DNA of 28,064 nucleotides. Source: SZUA-592 sp041556555. Lineage in GTDB: Bacteria > Pseudomonadota > Gammaproteobacteria > Eutrophobiales > Eutrophobiaceae. A model generated the notes under the pieces. It was not told the origin of the DNA and ran no database searches. It saw nothing but the letters and a program-made list of their open reading frames with translations. The position numbers were made by a program, and so were the translations under genes. Numbering within the stretch: the first letter of the stretch is position 1; the number at the start of each line of letters is the position of its first letter. Below, in pieces: positions 8,587 through 16,956 of the stretch. The stretch spans positions 1 to 28,064 of the forward strand of contig JBFFIE010000024.1 in NCBI GenBank assembly GCA_041556555.1, read 5' to 3'.

Positions 8587-8764
8587 AGACTAATCATTGA
8601 TTTCGAAAATATTCCCGATGTCTCCCTGCTTACAACGGTATTACCTCAGGGAGAGCTAATGGGTTAAGATAATCGCGGCAGCAACTATAACATAATTGAA
8701 ACTGCAGATTACCGTACCGTCTTTGCCAATCAACTATTAACCATCCAATTTCAAGAGGTTAGCC

Positions 8765-9148
8765 ATGAGCAGAAGCATTATTTCCACGGACCAGGCACCG
8801 CAGGCCATCGGTACCTACTCACAGGCCGTCAAGACCGGTAACACCGTCTACCTGTCGGGACAAATTCCACTGGTGCCGGAAACCATGGAACTGGTTGAAG
8901 GTGATATGCGGGCCCAGATTACCCGGGTATTTGATAATCTCTCTGCGGTAGCCGGGGTCTCGGGCGGAACGCTGGCAGACGTTGCCAAGCTGAATATCTA
9001 CCTCACCGACCTGGCCCACTTTCCCCTGGTAAACGAGATCATGGCTGAATATTTCCAGGAACCTTATCCGGCCCGAGCTGCAGTCGGCGTTGCCGCCTTA
9101 CCCAAGGGTGCACAGGTGGAAATGGATGCGGTACTGGTACTCGAATAA
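8765..9148 (+). CDS. ridA: RidA family enamine/imine deaminase
   Basis: Hydrolyses reactive 2-aminoacrylate and related imines released by PLP enzymes and so protects those enzymes. The 127-residue product has the family signatures APQAIGTYSQA, the conserved Arg104 in YPARAAV (E. coli RidA Arg105), and QVEMDAV with Glu119 near the end. These residues assign it to the active RidA subgroup. The ATG has an AAGAGG element upstream. RidA following spoT and preceding recG is also seen in pseudomonads. It ends 11 bp before recG, so the two are probably co-transcribed. Confidence 0.95.
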   Translation: MSRSIISTDQAPQAIGTYSQAVKTGNTVYLSGQIPLVPETMELVEGDMRAQITRVFDNLSAVAGVSGGTLADVAKLNIYLTDLAHFPLVNEIMAEYFQEPYPARAAVGVAALPKGAQVEMDAVLVLE

Positions 9149-9159
9149 CCGGACCCAAG

Positions 9160-11274
9160 GTGGCCAGTACAACCAGCAAGCGAACACCCGCCAGCCTGAC
9201 GCTTGACAGTCCCGTTACCGAACTCCGGGGTGTCGGCCTCCGGATCCGGGACAAGCTGGACAGACTTGGCCTGAACGTGATCGCGGATCTGCTGTTTTAC
9301 ATGCCCAGGCGCTATATCGACCGGACTCGCCTGTCCCCCATTGGCAGCCTCCGGCCAGGCACCAGTGCACAAGTCGAAGGCCTTATTGAACTGACACAGC
9401 TTAAATACGGCAAACGCCGTTCCCTGTTATGCCGGATCAGTGATGGTACGGGAGCATTGACCATTCGCCTGTTCTATTTCTCCAGGTCACAACAAAATCG
9501 CCTGCAGCGGGGCATGAAGATTCGGTGTTACGGGCAGGTACGTTTTGGTACCAGCACACTTGAAATGATACATCCTGAATACCAGCTGCTTGAAAACAAT
9601 GAAACTGTTGCTGTCGACGAATCCTTGACCCCCGTCTACCCGACAACAGAGGGGTTGCAACAGTCAACCTTGAGAAAACTAACCCGGCAATCGATCGAAG
9701 TATTAAAGCGAACCGAACGGGGACTGAATGAATTATTGCCCGATGATTTATTAAATGAATTCACCCTGCCCGAACTACAAGCGGCCATCACCTATGTACA
9801 TCAACCACCACCCGATGCCCGGATAAACGAGTTACTGGCCGGAACTCACCCTGCTCAACAGCGCCTTGCCTTTGAGGAACTGCTGGCGCAATACCTGAGC
9901 CTGCAACGACTGCGTCAGGCAACCCGGGCCCACCCGGCGATAGCACTGGTGGCCAAAGAAAACCTGAGTGATCGATTCCTGCAAAGCCTGCCCTTTACCC
10001 TGACCAATGCACAAACCTCTGCCCTTGCAGAAATAAGCAAAGATCTCGGCAAAAACCAGCCGATGTTACGCCTGTTGCAGGGCGATGTAGGTTCGGGCAA
10101 GACCGTGGTGGCGGCACTGGCAGCATTGCGTGCCATAGAATCAGGTTACCAGGCGGCCATCATGGCACCGACAGAGCTGCTGGCAGAACAACATTTCAAA
10201 ACCCTGAAAGACTGGTTCAGTGACATGGATATTGAGGTGCTTTTATTTACCGGCAAGCTTCGGCAGGCAGGAAGACAGGAACGGCTGAACATACTCTCCA
10301 GTAATCATCGCTGTATTGCAATTGGTACCCACGCGCTGTTCCAGGAAAGCATGGCCTTCACGGCACTGGGTCTGGTGGTTATTGATGAACAACACCGCTT
10401 TGGCGTACACCAACGACTTGCCTTGCTGGAAAAAGGCAAACAGGGAGACACAGTACCGCACCAGTTGATCATGACCGCCACCCCGATACCGCGCACGCTT
10501 GCAATGACCATGTACGCTGATCTGGATATAACTGTTATCGATGAATTACCTCCCGGTCGGCAAAGCATAACGACCGTCGCTATTCCGAGCAGTCGTCGGG
10601 ATGAGATCATTGGGCGCATTGAAAAGGCCTGTCATGAACAAAGGCAGGTCTACTGGGTCTGTACCTTGATAGAAGAGTCCGAGGCTTTACAATGCGAGGC
10701 AGCTATTGACACCCGCGATTATCTGGCAAATTGCTTACCCGGTATCTCAGTCGGGTTGATTCATGGAAGAATGAAGGCAAGTGAAAAAGAGCAGGCTATG
10801 GCGGCGTTTAAATCCGGAGAGATACAGTTGCTGGTTGCGACCACAGTGATTGAAGTGGGTGTCGATGTGCCCAATGCCAGCCTGATGATTATCGAGAACG
10901 CAGAACGGCTTGGCTTGTTTCAACTACATCAATTACGAGGCCGCATTGGGCGGGGCAACAAGAAGAGCGATTGTGTACTGATGTATCTGCCACCACTCAG
11001 CGAAACAGCACGGGTTAGACTGGATACGATGCGCCAGACAAATAACGGTTTTGAGATTGCCAGAAAAGATCTCGAGATTCGTGGACCCGGAGAAATGATG
11101 GGCACCCGGCAAACCGGTTTACCGGAGTTGCGGATTGCAGATCTAATGCGGGACTCCGGACTGCTGCCAAAGGTGCATTCAGCTGCCGGCATATTGCTCA
11201 ATGACTACCCGGACAGGGTCCCGGCCCTGATTCAGCGTTGGCTGGGACCTGCTACCCGATACACCAAGGTATAA
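9160..11274 (+). CDS. recG: ATP-dependent DNA helicase RecG, GTG start
   Basis: Double-strand translocase that remodels stalled forks and D-loops. The 704 residues (E. coli 693) carry an N-terminal wedge/OB-fold domain starting near SPVTELRGVGLRIRDKL. The helicase core follows: Walker A GDVGSGKT (308-315), the DEQH box IDEQHRFGVHQR (Asp409-His412), TATPIPRTLAMTMYADLD, ATTVIEVGVDVPNA and the QLRGRIGRG box. The C-terminal FEIARKDLEIRGPGEMMGTRQTG is characteristic. GTG 9160 is the only suitable start: the next in-frame Met lies past the first conserved motif. It continues into ubiC after 4 bp. Confidence 0.97.
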   Translation: MASTTSKRTPASLTLDSPVTELRGVGLRIRDKLDRLGLNVIADLLFYMPRRYIDRTRLSPIGSLRPGTSAQVEGLIELTQLKYGKRRSLLCRISDGTGALTIRLFYFSRSQQNRLQRGMKIRCYGQVRFGTSTLEMIHPEYQLLENNETVAVDESLTPVYPTTEGLQQSTLRKLTRQSIEVLKRTERGLNELLPDDLLNEFTLPELQAAITYVHQPPPDARINELLAGTHPAQQRLAFEELLAQYLSLQRLRQATRAHPAIALVAKENLSDRFLQSLPFTLTNAQTSALAEISKDLGKNQPMLRLLQGDVGSGKTVVAALAALRAIESGYQAAIMAPTELLAEQHFKTLKDWFSDMDIEVLLFTGKLRQAGRQERLNILSSNHRCIAIGTHALFQESMAFTALGLVVIDEQHRFGVHQRLALLEKGKQGDTVPHQLIMTATPIPRTLAMTMYADLDITVIDELPPGRQSITTVAIPSSRRDEIIGRIEKACHEQRQVYWVCTLIEESEALQCEAAIDTRDYLANCLPGISVGLIHGRMKASEKEQAMAAFKSGEIQLLVATTVIEVGVDVPNASLMIIENAERLGLFQLHQLRGRIGRGNKKSDCVLMYLPPLSETARVRLDTMRQTNNGFEIARKDLEIRGPGEMMGTRQTGLPELRIADLMRDSGLLPKVHSAAGILLNDYPDRVPALIQRWLGPATRYTKV

Positions 11275-11278
11275 AAAA

Positions 11279-11821
11279 TTGAAACTTCATTGGCAACCCA
11301 TCTATCGCTTTAATCATTCCACGCTGGCAGGCAAACTACGCCGACTGCTTGCTGATCATGGATCACTTACCCATCACCTGAACCGATATTGTCCGGAAAA
11401 AGTGGGCATCACAATCAAGAACCAATCATGGCAAACACCACTTGTGGAAGAAAGAAAAAGCCTGATGCTTCCCGACAGAACCAATGCTTTTGTCCGGGAG
11501 GTATTCCTGACCTGCCAGGAACAGCCCTGGGTTTATGGACGCAGTATTTTACCGGCAATGACGGTATCAGGCAGTGAGCGACGCTTGCTGAACTGGGGAA
11601 ACAAGTCCCTGGGAGATTACCTGTTTACTACCGGACATTGTCGTCGTGGGCCGATAGAAGTTACCCAGATTCCTTCGGGAAATGCATTGCATCAAATGTG
11701 CGGCTTGAGAAAGAACATCAGCTCTCCACTCTGGGGCAGACGTTCGATATTCTATATTCGAAACAAACCTCTCCTGGTAATTGAAATACTGTTACCGGCC
11801 TTATACAAAAATATCGCGTAA
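11279..11821 (+). CDS. ubiC: Chorismate lyase UbiC, TTG start
   Basis: Converts chorismate to 4-hydroxybenzoate and pyruvate, the first committed step of ubiquinone synthesis. The 180 residues contain VREVFL (72-77), PWVYGRS (83-89), LGDYLF, PIEV (about 125-128), WGRRS (152-156) and the C-terminal IEILLPA with Glu169, matching the active-site residues of E. coli UbiC. It is ~15 residues longer than the E. coli enzyme, mainly through an insertion between PIEV and WGRRS. TTG 11279 is the start, since no ATG/GTG fits; AAGGT lies ~9 bp upstream. It follows recG by 4 bp and precedes ubiA, so product and consumer of 4-hydroxybenzoate are linked. Confidence 0.9.
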   Translation: MKLHWQPIYRFNHSTLAGKLRRLLADHGSLTHHLNRYCPEKVGITIKNQSWQTPLVEERKSLMLPDRTNAFVREVFLTCQEQPWVYGRSILPAMTVSGSERRLLNWGNKSLGDYLFTTGHCRRGPIEVTQIPSGNALHQMCGLRKNISSPLWGRRSIFYIRNKPLLVIEILLPALYKNIA

Positions 11822-11873
11822 ATACATTTCTTGATATGTTCAGGAAGCAGAACCATTCATATAGCGGCTACTC

Positions 11874-12830
11874 ATGCAAACAGGTCAAGATGGAATGCCG
11901 GGATTGAAAGACCTCACAGTGATGCTTCAACAGAAATTCAAATCTGCCCGCAATAAAACCTGGCCGGTCATCAAACAACGTTTGTATGAATACTTTCTGC
12001 TGACCCGCCTGAACAAACCCATTGGAATTTTTCTTTTGCTGTGGCCGGCACTCTGGGCCTTGTGGATTGCCGCCGGCGGCGTGCCGGATATCAGCATATT
12101 GTTAATCTTTATTGCTGGCGTCGTTCTGATGCGGTCGGCAGGCTGCGTGGTCAATGACCTTGCTGATCGTAATATTGATCTTCATGTCAGCCGGACCAAC
12201 GAAAGGCCATTAACAACCGGGAGGGTAGGTTTTACAGAAGCCCTCACTGTTGCCTTCTTCCTGGTATTGCTGGCATTCCTGCTGGTTCTGACTTTGAACC
12301 CGTTTACCATCAAACTGTCTTTTGTAGCCCTGTTTCTTGCCATCATCTATCCATTCAGCAAACGTTTTACCTATTTGCCACAACTTTTTCTCGGCGCTGC
12401 CTTTGGCTGGGCCGTCCCCATGTCTTTTGCTGCACAAACCGGCCAGATTCCGGAGGTGGCCTGGATGCTTTTCCTGATTACGGTGCTCTGGGCAGTTGTC
12501 TACGATACGATGTATGCCATGGTTGATCGGGAAGACGATATCAGGATTGGCGTTAAATCCACAGCTATACTGTTCGAAGAGGCAGACCGTCTGATTATTG
12601 GTATATTGCAATTGCTGGTATTGTCTGCACTGGTTCTGGTGGGGCAACGAATCGATGCCGGGACCGTTTATTATGCTGCACTGGCCATATCAAGTGTCTT
12701 TTTCTTCTATCAGCAATACCTGATCAAAGATAGAATACGTGAAAAATGTTTCCAGGCCTTCCTGAATAACCACTGGTTCGGGGCAACGATATTTGCAGGC
12801 ATTGTCCTGAATTATTACTGGGGGAGTTAA
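11874..12830 (+). CDS. ubiA: 4-hydroxybenzoate octaprenyltransferase UbiA
   Basis: Integral membrane prenyltransferase that attaches the polyprenyl chain to 4-hydroxybenzoate. About eight or nine hydrophobic helices are seen. Both Asp-rich Mg-diphosphate motifs are intact: NDLADRNID (94-102) and DREDD (218-222, in YAMVDREDDIRIGVKSTAILF). LNKPIGIFLLLWPALWALW is near-canonical. At 318 residues it is ~28 longer than E. coli UbiA, all at the N-terminus. The ATG at 11874 has no ribosome site, and ATGs at 11895 or 11922 would give more usual lengths, so the start is uncertain. The M14-type peptidase gene begins directly at its stop codon. Confidence 0.95.
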   Translation: MQTGQDGMPGLKDLTVMLQQKFKSARNKTWPVIKQRLYEYFLLTRLNKPIGIFLLLWPALWALWIAAGGVPDISILLIFIAGVVLMRSAGCVVNDLADRNIDLHVSRTNERPLTTGRVGFTEALTVAFFLVLLAFLLVLTLNPFTIKLSFVALFLAIIYPFSKRFTYLPQLFLGAAFGWAVPMSFAAQTGQIPEVAWMLFLITVLWAVVYDTMYAMVDREDDIRIGVKSTAILFEEADRLIIGILQLLVLSALVLVGQRIDAGTVYYAALAISSVFFFYQQYLIKDRIREKCFQAFLNNHWFGATIFAGIVLNYYWGS

Positions 12831-13709
12831 ATGGTCTTGAGAAGTCTGGTGTTGCTGGTCTCAATGCTGCTGTTGATCGGTGAGTCAGCTGCTGAGAACG
12901 CTCTTGTGGAACAGGAGTGCAGACGAATCGCGGGTAAACTGGCCAGTGTGGCCTTTACTGAATGCATGGACAGGAACCTGCAATTAACTGACGGTATTTC
13001 TGTGAAGGATGCACCGATACTAATCAAGGAATACCCGCCACTGCTGGATCAACGACAACCTATCGGGCGTGTGTTGCTGATTGGAGGCATTCATGGAGAT
13101 GAATATTCCTCGGTCAGTGTGGTTTTCAAGTGGATGCGGACTCTGGACAGTTATCACTCGGGACTGTTTCATTGGCGTATAGCGCCACTGATGAATCCGG
13201 ATGGTCTATTGCAGGATGATTCTCATCGGAACAATGCCAACGGCGTCGACCTGAATCGTAATTTCCCCACCCGGAACTGGGAAGACGAGGCGCAGGTATA
13301 CTGGATCAATAAAACCGGTCGCAATCCCAGACGATACCCGGGGCCAAGTCCTCTCAGCGAACCGGAATCCCGCTGGCTGGTTCGTGAAATCAATGCCTTC
13401 AAGCCGGACGTGATAGTTTCCGTGCACGCCCCGCATGGTATCGTCGACTATGATGGCCCGGAAGACGGCCCCTATAAACTGGGAAGGCTTTACCTGAACC
13501 TGCTGGGGACCTATCCCGGTTCATTGGGACGCTACGCAGGTGTGCAGGAACAGATTCCGGTTGTGACAATTGAGTTACCCTATGCGGGCATTATGCCAAC
13601 ACCAGCAGAAATCAATAATATCTGGTTGGACCTGGTGAAGTGGTTAAGTCAAAACCTGCCCGTAAGTACCATGGCCGATGAAAACCGTTACGATACGGAT
13701 CCTTCGTAG
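12831..13709 (+). CDS. Secreted M14-type zinc peptidase (murein peptide amidase/carboxypeptidase-like)
   Basis: Begins with a signal peptide (MVLRSLVLLVSMLLLIGES, cleavage near residue 21), so it acts in the periplasm. The metallopeptidase core has zinc ligands His88 and Glu91 (GGIHGDEYSS) and His199 (VSVHAPHG), the substrate-binding NPDG and NANGVDLNRNFPT, and a catalytic Glu in TIELPY (Glu248). This places it in the M14/M99-like group, whose bacterial members often cut gamma-D-Glu-DAP bonds of peptidoglycan peptides (MpaA, Csd4/Pgp1). At 292 residues it is essentially the catalytic domain alone. It starts right at the ubiA stop with GGGGAG upstream. Its last 22 bases overlap the convergent YkuD gene, a possible functional partner. 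Confidence 0.85.
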   Translation: MVLRSLVLLVSMLLLIGESAAENALVEQECRRIAGKLASVAFTECMDRNLQLTDGISVKDAPILIKEYPPLLDQRQPIGRVLLIGGIHGDEYSSVSVVFKWMRTLDSYHSGLFHWRIAPLMNPDGLLQDDSHRNNANGVDLNRNFPTRNWEDEAQVYWINKTGRNPRRYPGPSPLSEPESRWLVREINAFKPDVIVSVHAPHGIVDYDGPEDGPYKLGRLYLNLLGTYPGSLGRYAGVQEQIPVVTIELPYAGIMPTPAEINNIWLDLVKWLSQNLPVSTMADENRYDTDPS

Positions 13710-14917
13710 ATAATCTTCCATTCGCCATTACTGTCCTGCCGCCAGTATTGACGCTTGATAAATCGGCTGCTGTAGTTATCACTTTCATAATCCTGGATAA
13801 AAGTAACAACCAGCAGGTTATTTTCACCCGGATAAAGGAAGGCACTGGTGCCGGACAGATTGACCTTGATATAACGCTTGTTTGAATTAACCCGTCGCTT
13901 GTGCTCGACCCAGCCATCATAATCCTTACCCAGACCGACATAGTCCCTAGCATAGTGGCGAAGATACAAATCCATATTCTTGCTTTCCCAGTCCCTGCGC
14001 CAGGTTTCGATAAACGAGTGATAATTCGCCTGTCTCTTCTGCCAGTTATTACGGTCAATCCAGTTTAGTTGCCTGGCGAGTATCACCGGTGTTTTGCCTA
14101 CGGTAATGTACTGATGCAAGGTCCGAAGGTCATCGTTACTCAGGACCACACAGCCATTACTATCCCTGGGGGGACGGCTGTAGGTACCCAGCGGTGTACC
14201 ATGCAACCAGATGCCATAACCATTGCGGTTATAACGTTTGTCCATGACATTCGGATAATCAATCGGGAAGGCGCCATCTCCGTAAAAATCCGGTAATTCG
14301 TCCGGACTGATAAAGCTTTTGACAAAATAAACGCCGGTAGGGGTTTTTTGATCGCCTTCCTGATATTTACCAATTCCCTTCTTGCCAATAGAAACATAAA
14401 AATCATTCACCAGATAGGGAATGCCTTTCCGGTTCTGGAACAAGTAAAGGCGGGAAGCCTCCAGGTCAATGGTAATGACATACTTTTGATCGTCACTGAG
14501 TTGTACCAGTACTTCAGGTACCTTGTTTTCTGACGGCGGATTGAGATGATGACGCCAGCGGACCTTGGCTTCTTCTTTCAGTGAATCGATATATTCATAG
14601 GAGAGTGATGGGAGGTTACCAAAGTCTGTAATGGGCCGGCTACGCGCCAGTAACAAATCACCATAGATCAACTGGGCCAGCTTGAAATTTGGTTCCACCT
14701 TGATGAGATGTTCAAGACTGGACAAGGCCTCTTCCATCTGATTCTTGCTGATATTTTCGAGAGCATCAATTAACAGTTTCTCATACTGATGAGTCATGGT
14801 GTGCACAGGTGTTGCCTGGGAGACCAGGTCCTGGGCAATACCGTGCATTGGCACGAACAATAAAAACAGGATACCTGCCAACAGAAATCGATAGTTTTTA
14901 AGCTGTAATATTTTCAT
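13688..14917 (-). CDS. L,D-transpeptidase-fold (YkuD) protein with C-terminal NTF2-like domain, Csd6/Pgp2-like layout
   Basis: A 409-residue exported protein. Residues 1-29 form a signal peptide or anchor, followed by a short TPR-like helical region (about 45-95). The YkuD catalytic domain (about 145-282) contains GIWLHGTP (His239) and RDSNGCVVLS (Cys256), the His/Cys pair of L,D-transpeptidases. Residues about 300-409 form an NTF2-like domain. The order N-terminal region, YkuD, NTF2-like is that of H. pylori Csd6 and Campylobacter Pgp2, which trim tetrapeptides as L,D-carboxypeptidases; which activity applies here is open. It begins 3 bp after the upstream TPR gene, whose C-terminal domain is clearly related to its own (shared YIKVxLS and QxYESDxYS). 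Confidence 0.88.
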   Translation of the reverse strand: MKILQLKNYRFLLAGILFLLFVPMHGIAQDLVSQATPVHTMTHQYEKLLIDALENISKNQMEEALSSLEHLIKVEPNFKLAQLIYGDLLLARSRPITDFGNLPSLSYEYIDSLKEEAKVRWRHHLNPPSENKVPEVLVQLSDDQKYVITIDLEASRLYLFQNRKGIPYLVNDFYVSIGKKGIGKYQEGDQKTPTGVYFVKSFISPDELPDFYGDGAFPIDYPNVMDKRYNRNGYGIWLHGTPLGTYSRPPRDSNGCVVLSNDDLRTLHQYITVGKTPVILARQLNWIDRNNWQKRQANYHSFIETWRRDWESKNMDLYLRHYARDYVGLGKDYDGWVEHKRRVNSNKRYIKVNLSGTSAFLYPGENNLLVVTFIQDYESDNYSSRFIKRQYWRQDSNGEWKIIYEGSVS

Positions 14918-14920
14918 ACT

Positions 14921-15940
14921 CTAGTTGCTTTCTTCCCGAACAATAAGCCAGCGACCATCAATATGGTTCAGCATTAATGTCTTCTTTACAGTATCACTAT
15001 AGGTATCGGATTCGTATTTTTGCAAGAAATTAACGCTGACCTGGTCAATATTTTCCACATTCACATCAATTTTTGAAAGAGTGACCTTGATATATTCGGG
15101 TGTTTTCAAGCGCTCTTTCCTCTGCACAAGCCATTCTTCCCTGGTCATGTCATACGGATTGTAATCCGGTGAATAACTGGAAATGTACTTATCAATATCC
15201 TGGCTCGTCCAGGACATGGCCCATTGCCTGACACTGTTCATGGCATCATCCCGTACCTGATCGTATTCCGGGGGTGCTTTTACCGGAACTGTTTCTTTTG
15301 CCTCGCCGGCAGGTGCAGTTTCAACAGCTGCCCCTGCTTTTGCCACAATCTCGGATTTCTGTGTCACGGGCTGCTTTTGTATTTCGGTCGTGGCTTCACT
15401 GGTCCCGTTGCTTGCCTGACTGCCCGTGGCCTTTACCGAGAACAACTCATTTACCAGTGACAATTTTTCGCGCGCTGCCTCGTTTGTGTTGTCCAGTTCC
15501 AGGGCCTGGTTGTATGCCTGGCTTGCCATCTTGGCATAGATATCTCCCATGTTCTCATGGGCTGTTGCATAACTTGGATGGGTATTGATTGCTTGTTTAA
15601 GTGCCTCATTGGCTTTTTCGTACTTTCCTTGTGAGGCATATATAACAGCGAGGTTATTATATGGTTCGGGCAACTCGGGATGATCATTGATGAGTTGTAA
15701 AAAAATAATTTCAGCATCCTTGAGCCTGTTCATACGAGTAAGGATTATTCCGCGGGTGAACCTTGCCTGTATGTTCCCGGGTTCTTCGGCAAGAATGTCA
15801 TCAACATCCGAGAGTGCTTTATTAAACTTGCCTTCATTGATGAGTGCCCTGACCTCTGTCAGGCTGGTTGCAGCGAGCGCCGGACTGAACATCGGCAGAG
15901 AAACAAGGCTCAACAACAACAGCCAGCTGGAAAATTTCAT
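14921..15940 (-). CDS. Periplasmic TPR protein with C-terminal NTF2-like domain
   Basis: 339 residues with a signal peptide (cleavage after ALAA, near residue 24), so probably periplasmic. Residues about 25-165 hold tetratricopeptide repeats (ARFTRGIILTRMNRLKDAE; PEPYNNLAVIYASQGKYEKA; ATAHENMGDIYAKMA). Residues about 170-225 are a low-complexity Ala/Glu/Lys/Thr linker. Residues about 230-339 form an NTF2-like domain related to that of the downstream YkuD protein. This suggests the two bind a common ligand or each other; the TPR part could be the adaptor for the enzyme. The pair is transcribed together with a 3-bp gap. No clear ribosome site is seen before the ATG; a 12-bp palindrome (ATCTGATCAGAT) lies at 15939-15950 over the start. 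Confidence 0.8.
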   Translation of the reverse strand: MKFSSWLLLLSLVSLPMFSPALAATSLTEVRALINEGKFNKALSDVDDILAEEPGNIQARFTRGIILTRMNRLKDAEIIFLQLINDHPELPEPYNNLAVIYASQGKYEKANEALKQAINTHPSYATAHENMGDIYAKMASQAYNQALELDNTNEAAREKLSLVNELFSVKATGSQASNGTSEATTEIQKQPVTQKSEIVAKAGAAVETAPAGEAKETVPVKAPPEYDQVRDDAMNSVRQWAMSWTSQDIDKYISSYSPDYNPYDMTREEWLVQRKERLKTPEYIKVTLSKIDVNVENIDQVSVNFLQKYESDTYSDTVKKTLMLNHIDGRWLIVREESN

Positions 15941-15986
15941 CTGATCAGATCACCATTTATTTTGATTAGCCGCAAATTCCGGATCG

Positions 15987-16060
15987 TGGAGCCCCGAGAG
16001 GGAATCGAACCCCCAACTGATGATTACAAATCAACGGTTATACCATTTAACTATCGGGGC
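15987..16060 (-). tRNA. tRNA with Thr anticodon (TGT), Gly-like body
   Basis: Read on the minus strand, a full cloverleaf with encoded CCA can be drawn. The acceptor stem is GCCCCGA/TCGGGGC, the D stem GTTA/TAAC, the anticodon stem GTTGA/TCATC with loop TTTGTAA (anticodon TGT, Thr), the variable loop 4 nt, and the T arm GGGGG TTCGATT CCCTC. The discriminator is T73. Two points are unusual: positions 28 and 42 form a U-U mismatch, and the D arm, T arm and U73 resemble tRNA-Gly more than the usual tRNA-Thr (A73). ThrRS uses G35/U36 and G1-C72/C2-G71, all present, so threonine is the best guess. It lies 53 bp downstream of the SPOR-like gene. Confidence 0.85.
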
Positions 16061-16113
16061 AATATCTTGATATTTTACGGCCGTTGAGCTGGCGCCGTAT
16101 TCTAGAGATTAAG

Positions 16114-16956
16114 CTATTTTTGTGCAATTTTAGCGCAATTGACCGGAACCGAATTATACCGGGCAGGAAATCCGCTAAACATTTCGCTCATAACATCGGT
16201 TTGCGAGAACAGCTTGATGTCGACCCAGTACACCACCTTGGCATCCCGGTATGGGACAACGACGGGTTGATAGCCCCTGTCCTTTAGTTCATTCAGGCGC
16301 CGGTTAACTGCCGCCTGGGTGGAAAACAGACCAAGCGATATGGCATTCCTGAGGTCACCCGTTTCGATGAGGCGGTAGTCCCTGATGCCCTTGCTCTTCA
16401 GGTCCTCGATAGCCTTCATGGCACTGCTGCGCGATTCCTGCTGTGCCAGGTAAACCCAGAAAAGCCGGTTCTCCTGTTCCCGTTCCAGGCGTTGCTGGAC
16501 ATTTACCTGCCTTTCCTCGAACCAGGCAATCAGGTCGGCGGTTTGCTGATCATCTGGAAACGGACCATAGGAAAAACAGGTCTGCTGTGTTTCGGATACA
16601 TTATTACTGATACTACGGGTACTGATATCCGGTAACTGTGATACCAGCAAGTTCACGATTTCCTGCTCAATTTTCACATCGTTGGTTATACCGGAAACAC
16701 CGGTCTGGATGTCAGCAGATGTTTTGGCAGCTTCCGATACATCGGTATCTACTGTTTCAATATCCGGTGAGTCATTGTTGGCGGTTTTTGTCTCCGGTGT
16801 TTTATTCAATTCACGAACCAGAACCAGACGATCGACACCCTTCGGTACCGGCAGGGCCTCCTTGCGGTTATTCAGGTTGATACGGGTCTGGTGATCAATT
16901 TCCCAGCCCATATAGGCCACGTTGATCACCAGCAAAAGGATAAATAACCACTTCAT
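16114..16956 (-). CDS. SPOR-like single-pass membrane protein of the birA-coaX cluster
   Basis: 280 residues. The N-terminus MKWLFILLLVINVAYMGWEI is one membrane helix, followed by a charged, Asp/Thr/Ser-rich linker (about 40-125). A conserved C-terminal part (about 127-250) has the look of a SPOR fold: FWVYLAQQESRSSAMKAIED, LKSKGIRDY, NAISLGLFSTQAAVNRRL and LKDRGYQPVVV. Proteins of this layout follow coaX in many gammaproteobacteria. SPOR domains bind denuded septal peptidoglycan, so a role near the divider is possible but unproven. Its ATG overlaps the coaX TGA (ATGA, 16953-16956), which indicates translational coupling. Confidence 0.78.
   Translation of the reverse strand: MKWLFILLLVINVAYMGWEIDHQTRINLNNRKEALPVPKGVDRLVLVRELNKTPETKTANNDSPDIETVDTDVSEAAKTSADIQTGVSGITNDVKIEQEIVNLLVSQLPDISTRSISNNVSETQQTCFSYGPFPDDQQTADLIAWFEERQVNVQQRLEREQENRLFWVYLAQQESRSSAMKAIEDLKSKGIRDYRLIETGDLRNAISLGLFSTQAAVNRRLNELKDRGYQPVVVPYRDAKVVYWVDIKLFSQTDVMSEMFSGFPARYNSVPVNCAKIAQK

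Noticed and set aside
16061..16074. AATATC-TT-GATATT inverted repeat just upstream of the tRNA
   Set aside because: Short AT-rich palindrome; no promoter elements at proper distance, probably chance.
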